Shown in pieces: positions 26,980 through 37,913 of a DNA stretch of 64,000 nt. Where the stretch lies: contig CM055106.1 in assembly GCA_029204225.1 (NCBI GenBank), positions 21,025,285 through 21,089,284 on the forward strand, written 5' to 3'. Source of the stretch: Diphasiastrum complanatum. Taxonomy: Eukaryota > Streptophyta > Lycopodiopsida > Lycopodiales > Lycopodiaceae. The notes beneath the pieces are model-generated. The model saw only the letters and a program-made list of their open reading frames with translations, was not told the DNA's origin and did no database searches. The position numbers were made by a program, and so were the translations under genes. Position 1 is the first letter of the stretch; each line of letters begins with the position of its first letter.

Positions 26980-27560
26980 TCATAAGTTGACTTCTACACT
27001 CAGGTTGTTTAACGCTTCTTGCAAGTCTTGGATTCCCATACTTTTTCCTATATCTATATCCTTTTTGATACGGTGCATTTTAACTCTACTCTTCATAGAT
27101 ATAGGTAATGGTCTAGTTTTGGCAATCTTTTTAATGAGTGGAATTCTAGAAGATCTTCTCCCTATCAACTCATGTACTTGTTTCTCATTAGTGAGCTTAT
27201 GATCCACATGATCTTCCCGTTGTATAGGTAGTATTTTCTCCAAAGGAGGTTTCTTAGGCACTTTAAATAGTGTCGCTTCTCTCCTTTAAGGGTTCCTTGA
27301 AAGAGATTTTTTTTTTGACTATTTTTGGGTTTTCTCAATTTTGTCTAGTATTTTCTTTCCTTGTCCACTCTAGGTCACCACCAACACTTCTTCTTTCACA
27401 AGTGGTTCAATATCGATCAGGTTGATGGGAGGTCTTTCTTCCTCTACCTTGGTTTTTCCTTTCTCTAAAGGGGCGTATCTAGTGTCTCTCTAGAGAAACA
27501 TCATCGACCTTGAAGGACCTGCTCCAGTACTTTCAAGAGGTCTATGATTGATAGGGCCAA
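26980..27560 (-). pseudogene. Broken Lys-rich frame, unrecognised
   Basis: On the minus strand an intact 93-codon part at 26,980-27,261 (KVPKKPPLEKILPIQRE, ELIGRRSSRIPL) is preceded in related frames by EKGKTKVEEERPPINLIDIE back to about 27,560, with several stops. It is basic and Pro/Lys-rich and could be a gag-type tail of a retrotransposon. It shares a border zone with the copia fragment on its left and an LTR-like repeat on its right. Confidence 0.4.
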
Positions 27561-27594
27561 GGATATGATTTTCAGTGTTCAATGCCTCTCTTTG

Positions 27595-27895
27595 TGTCAT
27601 GCCCACGACTGGTCTCGGGTTGCATGTCCACGCTAGGGATCAATAGACCAACAAAGCATAAGTTAATTGTGACTATAAGGGAATTGGAGCCCTTATGTGT
27701 ATAAGGTCATAATTAATGCTATAGGCCTAAACTCATGATGGTGGATTTATATGGGTCTATCAGTGAGTCATTGGAGAACTGGATGACGTGGCCCAGATAG
27801 GCTGCAGTGTCCAATGAGGTGTCATAGTGCACTACTAGTGGTGCATGGGCCTTGGAGGGTATAAGTATACCTATTGGACTCTCACTACTATATGC
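27595..27895 (+). repeat. LTR-like repeat family 'TGTCATGCCC', copy 1
   Basis: Starts TGTCATGCCCACGACTGG and contains GTCCACGCTAGGGATC, GGTCTATCAGTGAGTCATTGG and CACTACTAGTGGTGCATGGGCC, then CCTTGGAGGGTATAAGTATACC. It matches the reverse complements of 43,223-43,605 and 42,527-42,901. The TG start and conserved TATA-like TATAAGTATA suggest LTR sequence. Confidence 0.75.
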
Positions 27896-29289
27896 TTGAG
27901 TAGATGAATGCTTGTTGTAATTGAATGCACTTTATCGTTGTTTGATCGCGCTTGTTTACTCACTCTGAACACGGGACGTCTACAACTCCTTCGCTTTTGA
28001 TCAGACGATGGCTATCTTTGACGCCTAAGGAACTCGCGATATCATTCTGCTCTTTCCATCTATTTTAGAACCAAACTTCACATTGAATCCATTTTTTAGT
28101 AACACCCCACACAAACCATTTGTAATCTCTTCAGTGGACTGTACTCTTGTTTTTGTGAGTATGAATTAATTTCTAAGATCCTGTTGGGCAATTAAAACAC
28201 TTAAAGTTGTGATTATATTTAGCATAAGTTTTCTATTAGACTGTTTTTGCATTTAGCAGTTGATTGTAACGAGAGAGTTGTTCCGCAATATTCCTACCCT
28301 CTTCTTCGTTCGTGTTCTTCTATCACCCTTGCCCCATCATTGTTGTTGGGTTGTCTTTTGCTTTGTTTGATTGAGCCGAGTTTGGCATAATCTTATTAAG
28401 CCAACGTTTTTTAGAAGTTTCCATTGGCACTTATTAGTCGATAAAGATTATAGTTTTTAAAAATGCAGTTAGCTTCGGGTTGAATCGTAATGCCTTAAAA
28501 AATTGTGTAAATTAGATTTCGATGCATCGACATGATTTTTTTCGACATTTTTTATTGCTTAATCCATTTGCAATTCATTGGTATAATTTTTATAAGCACA
28601 CAGGTCTACGTTTTTTGGACATTGTTTTATCAGAGAAATTATACTCGTAATGATTCTTAACTGAAGACAATTTTTCGGTTAAGATAATGGATATGAATGA
28701 AGTTCCTGTGAAGGGGACAAATTTCTCGTCTCTTTGAAAATTCTCCCGACATCACCTAACATTGATGACCCCCTAAATTTTTAAAACATTGTTCCAAACT
28801 TTGGGCAAGGGTGTTGGAACTTCATCAAAGCAATAAATAGAAACAACCAAATGCAAAATCTATTCAATCAATTACAAGCCATTAATTCAAACAACTTGGG
28901 ATAGCTACCAAAAAAAAATTTCGAAGATCAAAAAATTTTAACGCCCGAAAGTTGTGGACGACCGGATAAACCATTGGACGAGCTATTTCAGCTTGCACAC
29001 AATTGATAAACTGATCATAGCTCCTAAATAATAGGTGTGTCAACAAAAATGAAAAATTGAAATGTTTTTCGTAATTATACTTTTCAAGGAGTTTGCAATT
29101 AAATGTGATATAAAAGAATCACTCCTAGTTGAAAATGAAAAACACAATTAGACTAGGTACCAATAGTGTTTCTCCTGTTTATTAGCACTCCATAACCATA
29201 CTTTAAATCAATCAATGAGCCATGCAACTCTATCAAAATCCATGCACAAGAATTTCGAGATTATAAAGCATCGCAAATCTTTCAAGTGC
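27896..29289. other. Non-coding stretch
   Basis: Possibly the remainder of the LTR-like repeat and its leader. No gene motif was seen in either strand. Confidence 0.35.
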
Positions 29290-29347
29290 TGGGTGATTGA
29301 GGAATCGAACCTCAATCAAGATAATTGTCTTCTCTTCCAAGTCACCC
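29290..29347 (-). other. tRNA-like fold lacking a normal D arm
   Basis: The minus strand can form an acceptor-like stem GGGTGA/TCACCC, a short middle stem AAGA/TCTT, and a perfect T-arm-like hairpin with B-box-like GGTTCGATTCC. It is 58 nt, too short for a standard nuclear tRNA of about 72 nt. No A box, no convincing anticodon and no target duplication were found. It may be a degraded tRNA or SINE head, or chance. Confidence 0.3.
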
Positions 29348-29349
29348 TT

Positions 29350-30749
29350 CAGTTTAAGCGAAGCTGAACCATTTTTGGTGCTTAACATCATCAACAAGCA
29401 ACCCATAATGAAAAGAGACTAGCACAGCATAACACAAGCTCTTCATACTTCATCAAGCACCTTGGCCATAGAGCTAAGTGATGCCTCACATGGAAACCAT
29501 TGCACGTGCACTTTGAGATATTTGTAAAATCTCATTATTGGTTCAGCCAAAAGTCGAGCTATTTGCTACATCATTTCATTGTGATAATTCAATTTTAACA
29601 TGGTGAGCAATTTTGAAATTGGACGTCAAACACTTTCAAATTCTGGCCCACGTGTGGGCAACAAAATCCAGCATGTCATGTTTACAAATACAGCCGAACA
29701 GCCTGTGATAAAATTTTATAAAATACAAATCCTCAATCACCATTTGGAGTTGTTAATACATTGACAGTATTTAAACTACTCTTAAAAATGGAGAATAGTC
29801 AGTGTGCTACATATAGGATTCATTCATCACCTATCCTCTTCTTATGGCAAAGCAGCAGACTAATTACATCACAGCCTAGAACTGAACAACACTTTATAGT
29901 AAGGAGCAAACAGAAAGAACGCCAACTCAAAAAACTATCATCACTGTTGTAATGAGCAAAGTTCAAGAAAACTAACCTCCACTAGAATTTACTAAAGTAT
30001 ACTAGCTGGATTTTCTACTTCAGTAAATTGAAAAATGTCCATGGCTACGTACCATGTAAAGTTTTAATAACAGGTTAACATTTATGTATAGGACTCCAAT
30101 CAATAATATAGACCATTTACAGAATTAGATTACCTTTTACTTGAACATAATATTTCATGGTAAGAGTGTTAATTTGCCTCTTATAATTACTCCAAGCTAT
30201 GCACAACTGTCAGGAATAAAAAGTGATCCTAAGCCGTTGAAAAAGAACTGGAGAAAATGAGACTGATATGTGTCCAAAAAATGTTGCTCAAGGGTCAACA
30301 GAGCCACTCTGATATGTGTCCAGTTGCAAGGGTCAACAGAGCCACTCTACATCTTTTTTTCCCAATTATAAGTTACACTTGATAAATATCAATCTCTAAA
30401 TGCATGTCTGACAGAAAGGAAACAGAATCACAAAGATATTTCAAAGAATCGTTAACATATGGAATGATTCAAATGTAATATGATCATTCTGATTAACCTT
30501 TTGAATTTTGCATCCATACTGCTTAAAACAAAAATTATTCTTTGTTTGCTTAGGGCTGAATGATGTCATGGACTGAGGCCAAATTCACATGCTATTGATT
30601 GAGAGTATACCACGTCTGAGTGATTTAGCATTACACCTAACATGGAACCAATACTAAAAAGATGAGAAATTTCAATCTTTCTTAGGCTCTCATTTATATG
30701 GAAGAGTTTTAAATAAATAGACTTCCATATTAAGAAACATCGAGCGGTT
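29350..30749. other. Low-copy non-coding stretch
   Basis: AT-rich, no gene. Contains a 30-bp-scale duplication of TGATATGTGTCCA..GGGTCAACAGAGCCACTCT at about 30,266-30,349. Confidence 0.35.
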
Positions 30750-31305
30750 GACTAGGGTAGGATACACTGGTGTTAAAACATTCTTTAAAAATCACTAAAA
30801 AAAGTTCCAAATTGTAAACGCTTTGCTCCACATCCCATTTTAGAGAAGACAAAATCAACTTGACCAGCTTGCAGTATTATACAAAGACTCTTGATTCTTT
30901 CATATGAAAACCATGGATTCCCTTGACACTAATTGATTGATGTATGTTAATTATATGTATCCAGTTAAAATATAAGCCCATTTTCAGTTGTCATGGATTT
31001 TGTGGTATCACATTATGATTTAATGCTGAGTAGAGATGAATTCATGTTCAGGTGGTAGGCCATAGATAATCGGCTTGTGTATTCATCAAAACTCTTAATG
31101 CGATGAAATTAATGGAGTTTGGTAGTGACAAGGGAATCCATGGTCTTCATATGAAAGAATCAATGAGTATTTGTATAATACTGCAAGCTGGTCAAGTTGA
31201 TGTTGTTCTTTCCAAAACGGGGTGTGGAGCTAAGCGTTTACAGTTTGAAACTTTTTTTAGTGATGTTCAAAGAATGCTTTAACACCAGTGTATCTTACCC
31301 TGGTC
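30750..31305. repeat. Long inverted repeat (hairpin-forming)
   Basis: The left arm (about 30,750-30,930) and right arm (about 31,123-31,305) are reverse complements with scattered mismatches. For example GGATACACTGGTGTTAAAACA pairs with TGTTTTAACACCAGTGTATC, and CATATGAAAACCATGGATTC pairs with GAATCCATGGTCTTCATATG. The spacer is about 190 bp. If transcribed it would give a stem of about 180 bp. Origin may be two inverted transposon copies or a foldback element. Confidence 0.8.
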
Positions 31306-31372
31306 AGGTGGTAGGCCATAGATAATCGGCTTGTGTATTCATCAAAACTCTTAATGCGGTGAAATTAATGGA
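31049..31372. repeat. 67-bp direct repeat flanking the right hairpin arm
   Basis: CAGGTGGTAGGCCATAGATA and the following sequence to AATGCG.TGAAATTAATGGA occur nearly identically at 31,049-31,116 and 31,304-31,372. They lie on both sides of the right arm of the inverted repeat. Confidence 0.85.
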
Positions 31373-31379
31373 ATTTCCT

Positions 31380-34300
31380 TATCCATTCTCTTCACAAACA
31401 ACTGAAAAATTCAAAAACTGTCCCTTGTATGGTAGTTGACATGCAACAAACCGCAATGCATCAGTTGAAATAAAAAATAGAAAAGTTGTGCATCAAATCC
31501 GATACTGAAAGGTTAATCCCTCTATCTTTACTAGTACAATACTATCTTGCATCATAGCAAGACTTGAGATTGAATATTTTGAACTTCAGTCAGCATATTT
31601 AACATGACATGATTCACAACATAAACAAAAAACTGAGTACTTTTTGATACAGAATTACATTTAATTACAGTCAGAAATTTCAGTAAAAGAGTGCTGATGG
31701 GTTCAGATCACTTCACATATGTTATAATGTGCCAATAAGCTCAGCTGTCAATCGATGGTGTCTCAATACTGGTATGTAGCAGCAAGGTGTAAACGTAAAA
31801 TCTTACTCATTTTTTAAAAGATCAGAATTTGTTGACAGAGAGCCTCATCACCAACAATTAGCCACAGGCCTCTAGTTGCTTTGGTTTGTAACAATGGCTG
31901 AATGTCCTTTGTTCATAATCCATATAAGAATAGGAGCTATAACCGATTAAGATTCAGAAACCTGTTAAAAAATGCAACATGAACCCCAAATAAAGAATAA
32001 GGACTCGTAGAAATGCTAACAAGTGGTCCTGCAAATTCCACATCTTTCAGAAAACTGGCTAAGAATGACATATGGTACGTACGACAAAAAAGTACTTACT
32101 TTTTCATGTAGCTGGGCTGAGTACATTGGTAAAAAGGTTTCTACAACAAAGAACCATCTCTCTAGAGCAAGCTGGAGAACTCAGAGTATATAATAAGCAA
32201 TAAGCTAGCAGCTACTTGAAGTTCATGCTGAAACTCAACGACGCAGCATATATGACATACTACATCTCAAGGAGTCTTTCAATGTGTATTTCTAGTCAGC
32301 TGCACCTTAACTTCATAGCGCATAGTATTACACTCCACCGCAGCACAAAGTATTAAAATCCTATCACCAGCTCCATACAGCTTGGGTTACATTAATATAT
32401 CACTTATGTACTAACATTCCTGTATTGAAACTACTACATTTCCAAATCAGCTTCGAATATTTTCTGTGCAAACATATGGCAAATTATAATCTGTTTAAAT
32501 CCTTGTTTGAAACTTAAACATACTTTAGTGTCAAACTTATCCAAAGGATACGAATAACCTCCAATTCGCTTAGGTTGGAAACTGGGCAGCTTTATGTAGC
32601 AAGAAAAAACAATCAAAACATTTTGGTTGCTAAGTACAAGACGGCAGATTGAATGTGTCGGTGGTAGAGTTTTACTTGAAAACTGGGATCCTCAAAAACT
32701 CCAATCCTTGATGCCTTCTTGCTGTAACAAGTCAGCGTCATCTTGCATTTCCAACAACAAAACATCAAGGTAATGCAAGTTCAAACATAAGGTAAAATTA
32801 GACATCCTCTGAATGGGGATTCAGCCGATAAGCTGCTTTCATAAACATACAGATAGATAGTTAATATACATGCTGGATTTGAAACTTGGATAACAGCTTT
32901 GACGCCAGAACAGCTGCTATTTCTATCAGGTTGCAGGGCTCGCAAAGAACACTTGGCTTTGGTACATAGAAGGTAATTGGAGGACTATGCGCATTTTATC
33001 TGGTCGGAATACAAAAGCAAGTTATATGATCTTTGAAACTATGCAACATTGCTGCTTGGTAGAATTTTCACTTCAATGTACTCTAAGGAAACAATAGATC
33101 CTCAATTCTAACCACCTAAGAGGTGAACTTTTTTTTTCTAGTTGCCGTTGATTGTTTAAAACCAATCCTGTTTGCATATAAAACAAATACGTAGCAATGA
33201 TTCACAAAAAAAAGTAACATTCTTGACAGCCTTGATGTGGATGTCAGAGGTGAATTCCTTAAGGATGGATGAATATGATCAGTTTTGGCTTGATGTAGAG
33301 TCTTTGGCTAACAGTATATTGATTTTATGAGTGAAAGTTTCAATGATATAAGTAGTATAGCAAATAAACTGACTCATCTACTGTATCTAACTTTCAGTTA
33401 GTCCTTACAAGCAAGACTCATTTGAAGTGATTCTGAAAAAAACAACTACTTACAACATACCTTAGAGAATGCCTTGTCTGTGCTGAGTATGAACCTTAAA
33501 CCTATTACATGTACTATTCATTATTTCACAATTTCAAAGGTGATTTGCAGAGAATGAATAAACAAGCATGTAGATTTACTGGCACATATGAACACTTTGC
33601 TGTACCCATGTAATTTGCAAAAGTTACTAAGTAGATTGAACACGTAAAAAAAATTATGTTTCAAAAACTTAGCATATACTTGCCCAGCAATAAAAACTGA
33701 ATATGAAATAAGGAGAGCTCATTTAAGCCTCGTGAACATGCATTACAAATTCCAATTCTCTACCTATCAGCAGCCTGCCTGCTCCCAGCATGTATACTTT
33801 TCAGACAATGAACGGCTTGACGGACTTCTTGCAAATATGTAGTATGGCAAACAAAACACCTTCCATATGCAATTATGGGAAGAAAACGCCTTCAGTTACG
33901 GGTATGAGTCTAGGCAGTGAAGTTAACTAGCGAATTTAAGCGAACTTTCAGCTTTAACTTGCATACCATCACTTTTTAGCGCTCAGGCAATAGATTGACG
34001 CATAATGGAATTGTAAACCAAAAGAACCAAAAAACAACCACACAACCACGACAACGCTCGGGAGAGAAACCTCCCAAGCCAACAAACAAACTTATTTTAT
34101 TAAAGTGGAACTCGCCCCGTAAGCGCACCCATAAGGGCAAAGTTCCCGAAGAATAACAACTAGAGATCTTATCTTCACATCCATCGATTGACTTCAATTT
34201 GAATGCATAAGAGCCATATGCATAGAGTTCAAAAGCTTGATCTTACTTTGCGTGACTTACAAAAATATGTGGCGCCACCGACTGTTACTATGACCTCTCA

Positions 34301-34671
34301 ATAAGTGTTTACCAATATTTGAAGAATGGAAGGTCAATTGTACACAAACTATAACAGATCTGTCATAACAAAGCCTGGAACTGCTGTTGATCGTTTGAAA
34401 GCCCTCAAATCGTGCAAAAGTGAACATCTGCAAGCGTACGCCACGAATAAATGCCAAACGTAAAGCTGCAAGGAAATAATTCCATTATATTCGTTGAGGA
34501 TGATGTTTTTGAGTCCGTTTCATGTGTTACAAAGGGACAACCGCTTAGCTATTTAGAAACAGAGTTTGCCGCATGGCTATCCGGATATTAACCAACCACA
34601 GATCAGTTTGACACAATTTTGTTTTTGGCCAACACCCGCTTGTTAGAATCACATCGGCTACAAAGTGAACG
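31380..34671. other. Low-copy non-coding stretch
   Basis: About 3.3 kb with no transposon motif, tandem repeat or convincing exon. Minus-strand frames at 32,434-32,616, 33,976-34,197 and 34,257-34,457 have no recognisable content. If the candidate minus-strand exons to the right are real, part of this could be their 3' untranslated or flanking DNA. Confidence 0.35.
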
Positions 34672-34797
34672 TTATGAAGAGGGCTTGAAACCGCTGAAAC
34701 TCTGCTTCACAGATGTAGTCAACGCATTAGATATACTGCCGTCAGGATCTTGCTCCTGCATGAGAATGGAACCGAGAGGTTGGACAACTGGAACTCA
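34672..34797 (-). CDS. Possible terminal exon of an unrecognised minus-strand gene
   Basis: On the minus strand a CTCTAG acceptor at 34,798 precedes a short open stretch. Entered in the phase left by the exon at 35,648-35,744, it codes about 18 Ser-rich residues and stops at 34,742. In another phase it stays open to a stop at 34,672 (..LTTSVKQSFSGFKPSS). The two alternatives cannot be decided by eye, and I do not recognise the protein. Confidence is low because both are short. Confidence 0.28.
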
Positions 34798-34929
34798 CTA
34801 GAGATAAGATAGAGGTTAGTATCTGCCATCAGCAGGTAAAACAGCCGAAATAACATACATCCTCACAAGCAGGAGCAACAGATGAGGAAACATACAAGGG
34901 TTCATTTTTGCATAACGTACAGTCAAGAA

Positions 34930-35640
34930 AGCTTGCTCAAGATGCAGAACACCTCTTGGTCATCCTGCTTCCGAATTATCTCACCGAAACGAAAAGAGCA
35001 CCAATCTGATGCACCATATGTATCACCACACGCAAGAACAAAGATCTGCTTCCATATCAAGCTCCTCATGAAACAAATAACCATCTGTAACATGCAGACC
35101 ACCTCTTTATCATCCTGCTTCTGAATTGTATCTCACTGAAACAAATAGGAGCACCAAATCTGCTGCACCACACGCAAGAACAGAGATCTGCTTCGATATC
35201 AGGCTGCTCATGAAACAAATAACCATCTGCAAGATGCAGATCACCTTTTGATCATCCTGCCTTTGAATTATATCACAGCACTCAAGAACAGAGATCTGCT
35301 TCGATATCAGGCTGCTCATGAAACAAATAACCATCTGCAAGATGCAGATCACCTCTTGATCATCCTGCCTTTGAATTATATCTCACTGAAACGAAAAAGA
35401 GCACGAATCTGCTGCACCACACGCAAGAACAAAGATCTGCTTCCATACTAAGTTGCTCATAAAACAAATAACCATCTGCAAAATGCCACCTCTTGATCGT
35501 CCTGCTTCTGAATTACATCTCACTGAAACGAAAAAGGCCACCAATCTGCTGCACCATAGACATCACCACACGCAAGAACAGAGATCTGTTTCCAAATCAG
35601 GCCGCTCATGAAACAAATAACCATCTGCAAAACGCAAATC
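34930..35640. repeat. Tandem array, unit about 90-150 bp, five to six copies
   Basis: Each unit carries CACGCAAGAACAGAGATCTG, TTC.ATATCAGGCTGCTCATG, AAACAAATAACCATCTGCAA and CACCTCTTGATCATCCTGC, then GAATTATATCTCACTGAAACG. Units differ in length because the CACTGAAAC..CACCACAC portion is deleted in one. The array lies between the two candidate minus-strand exons. Confidence 0.9.
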
Positions 35641-35647
35641 TCTTTAC

Positions 35648-35744
35648 CTTCATTTGCCATGACATGAATAGCATCCTTCTTTGCTCCATCACCAAATCTC
35701 AGCCTTCTATCTCGCCATTTTTGTAGATCTGAACGAAAAGGCGC
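35648..35744 (-). CDS. Possible internal exon of an unrecognised minus-strand gene
   Basis: On the minus strand, TGTCTGTTTAG followed by GCGCC gives a good acceptor, and GAAG before GTAAAGA gives a good donor. Between them 97 nt are open in one frame, coding APFRSDLQKWRDRRL followed by RFGDGAKKDAIHVMANE. The composition looks like real protein rather than chance AT-rich coding, and both splice sites are canonical. I do not recognise the family and found no further upstream exon in the repeats to the right. Confidence 0.4.
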
Positions 35745-35899
35745 CTAAACAGACAACACATAACCTAAAACCAGTACAAAGATCTCATTCAAGAGTTCAT
35801 AGGCAGGACCCCTCAATGCAAAACCTTAAAGGATGTTGGAATGTGCATATTAAAAAAACTTGTTTTTTTTTTACGGGCACTTTTCGAGAGGAACGTGTT

Positions 35900-35971
35900 A
35901 TGGAAGGAGCCGGGCAAAAGCCATTATGCCCGATAAGGATTTCCAAAAACATTTGGGCGAGCTCCTTCCAT
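35900..35971. mobile_element. Foldback (MITE-like) element, copy 2
   Basis: Begins ATGGAAGGAGCCGGGCA and ends GAGCTCCTTCCAT, an inverted pair. The inside matches the copy at 4,278 (GCCATT.TGCCCG, CCAAAAA.ATTT.GGC). It lies beside CATGTGGCAG-like sequence (near 36,058) that also flanks copy 1 (near 4,187), in the opposite relative orientation. Confidence 0.55.
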
Positions 35972-35984
35972 TGCGTAATGGATA

Positions 35985-36340
35985 CCTGAAATTTTTTTAA
36001 AAGCACATTACGAAGCATAATAGGCAAGTTTGACTTTGACTGACCAACACAAAATGTGCCACGTGGCAGTTGTACGGAATCCGTACGGACGGGCACAGAC
36101 AGGCAGAAAAAAAAAAAGCAAAATCTGCCTTTGAAAAAAATGCATGCATTTTCTGCTTTTTAATTTATTTGAAAATGAGCATAATATGCCACAAGTATCC
36201 ATTACGTGCATGTAAAAACAAACATTACAAAGAAAAGTTAAAAACAAAAATTACAGTAAGGAAGGACGCCTCCTTGGGCCCTCGTATCTTGCGAGCACAT
36301 GAGGCTGTGGCCCCGTTGCGATCTGCACCACACGTTTTTT
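35985..36340. other. Non-coding flank of the foldback element
   Basis: Contains an A-rich run at 36,108-36,118 and a T run at 36,335-36,348. CGGAATCCGTACGGAC near 36,074 is a small palindrome. No gene. Confidence 0.35.
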
Positions 36341-36344
36341 TTTT

Positions 36345-36810
36345 TTTTAATTGGTTGCCTGGGCGCCACCTGTCCAGCCAGACAATTTTTATCCTATAAG
36401 CGTTTGTGGTAGATTACTGGGAGGGAATATATAACAAAACTCTCCCTCCTATTTACATGTGTGCACGTGCCTGGGCATGGCACCCTGCCCCGGTGCACAG
36501 CCTTGCACCTGCCCGGCGCCACCTCTGCACTGCCTGGGCGCCACTTGTGGTTTTGCCCGACGCATACTGCGGCTGCCTGCGCTGCCCTGAGCCGTGGCCT
36601 GGCAAGCCCCAATTCTTGACGGGCACCAACGCCAGGGACACGCATTAGGCACCGGGGGGGGCACCGGGGCCAAACCGCAAGCACGTGCGGCCCCATATGC
36701 TTGAACGACCCAGCGTCCTTGGGCCCTTCCACCCAAGGACGGACTTTCGCCCTCGGGCTACCCCCCTCATGCAGACACCCTTCCTGGCAGAATGCCCTCG
36801 AAGGGCAAAC
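36345..36810. repeat. GC-rich island with repeated GCCTGGGCGCCAC
   Basis: About 450 bp of strongly GC-rich sequence in an AT-rich neighbourhood. GCCTGGGCGCCACCTGT near 36,357 recurs as GCCTGGGCGCCACTTGT near 36,533, with further GGCGCC and CCGGGG motifs. The many overlapping frames come from base composition. It resembles the GGCGCC-rich blocks at 58.8-59.7 kb in style, though I cannot align them. Confidence 0.6.
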
Positions 36811-36929
36811 TCCCCTCCCCCAGCTCCCTTACAATATTGTGTAGTAATTGGAATGTTTTATTTTCTCACTAATTTAAATTTTCATGATTTTGGATTTCTT
36901 TTGTGATTTGAGTAATGTCAATCGTGACT

Positions 36930-37905
36930 TGAAAATAGCAGCTATAACTTTCATTTTTGCATATTCAATATTAATGTTTTTTATTTTCAACAATTGTAGG
37001 CCTGATTTTACAATAACTATTATTATTTTAATACTTTGAGTATTTATCATGTGTCAATCTCACAATCAATAATCACAAAACTATGCATAATTTTTCAAAT
37101 AATTTCACAATATTGTAGTAAGTTTTTACAAAAGTAATGACAAATTTATTATTAAGTATTTGTAGTTTCATAACTCAATATAAGAATTTCAAATTTAATG
37201 TTCACGAAAGTGGTAGTAAATTTCATGATGTAATATTTACAATTTCATGATGCACATTGACAATTTTGGTAAATGAATATCACTTTTTATTGTTTACGAA
37301 TTGATGAAAGTAGTCATAAATTTCATAGTTCTCAATTGACAAAAATGGTCACAATTTGTGCAATTAAATATCACAATCTCACAATCTGTAGGAACAAATT
37401 TCATCATAAATATTTATAATCTCATAACTTGATATAATTAATGAAATTCACGTTTGATATCAAAAAAATTCACAACTGATTATTTACAATTTAATATCCA
37501 CAATTTCAGTATTTAAAAAAGTCGCTACTCATTATTCATAATTGCACTATCAAGAAAATTGTCACGATTCAATATGCATAATTTTACAATCTACAAAAGT
37601 CATAGTTGAATACCCACAATTTTGCAATTTAATACAAGGGTAGTTTACAATTCCAATTTTTATTATTTAAAAATACTTATGATTTTATAATCATTTTTCA
37701 TAAATGAGCATTTTCATTATTGTTATTAAAAATATTCAAGAACATATATCAAAATTTAGAATATTCACGACCAATTTTCAAAGTATTCACAATCAACATT
37801 TAGAATTGACCATGAACATTCGTGTTCAATGTTTATGATCGATATTTCCATACATCTATGCATGATCAATATTTAGAGTGTCACGATCAATATTCAAAGT
37901 GTTCA
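36930..37905. repeat. AT-rich short-period degenerate repeat (second block)
   Basis: Nearly 1 kb made of drifting variants of CACAATTTAATATT and ATTCACAATCAATATTCA. Same word family as 3,230-3,570. Confidence 0.6.
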
Positions 37906-37913
37906 CACTGTTG

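Noticed and set aside
34930-35640. CRISPR-like array
   Set aside because: Units are long, directly abutting and nearly identical throughout; there are no short palindromic repeats with unique spacers, and the setting is a plant nuclear genome.
36394-36906. Several overlapping 60-110-codon frames on both strands in the GC-rich island
   Set aside because: Overlap in many frames is what high GC gives; none has a recognisable motif or flanking splice logic.
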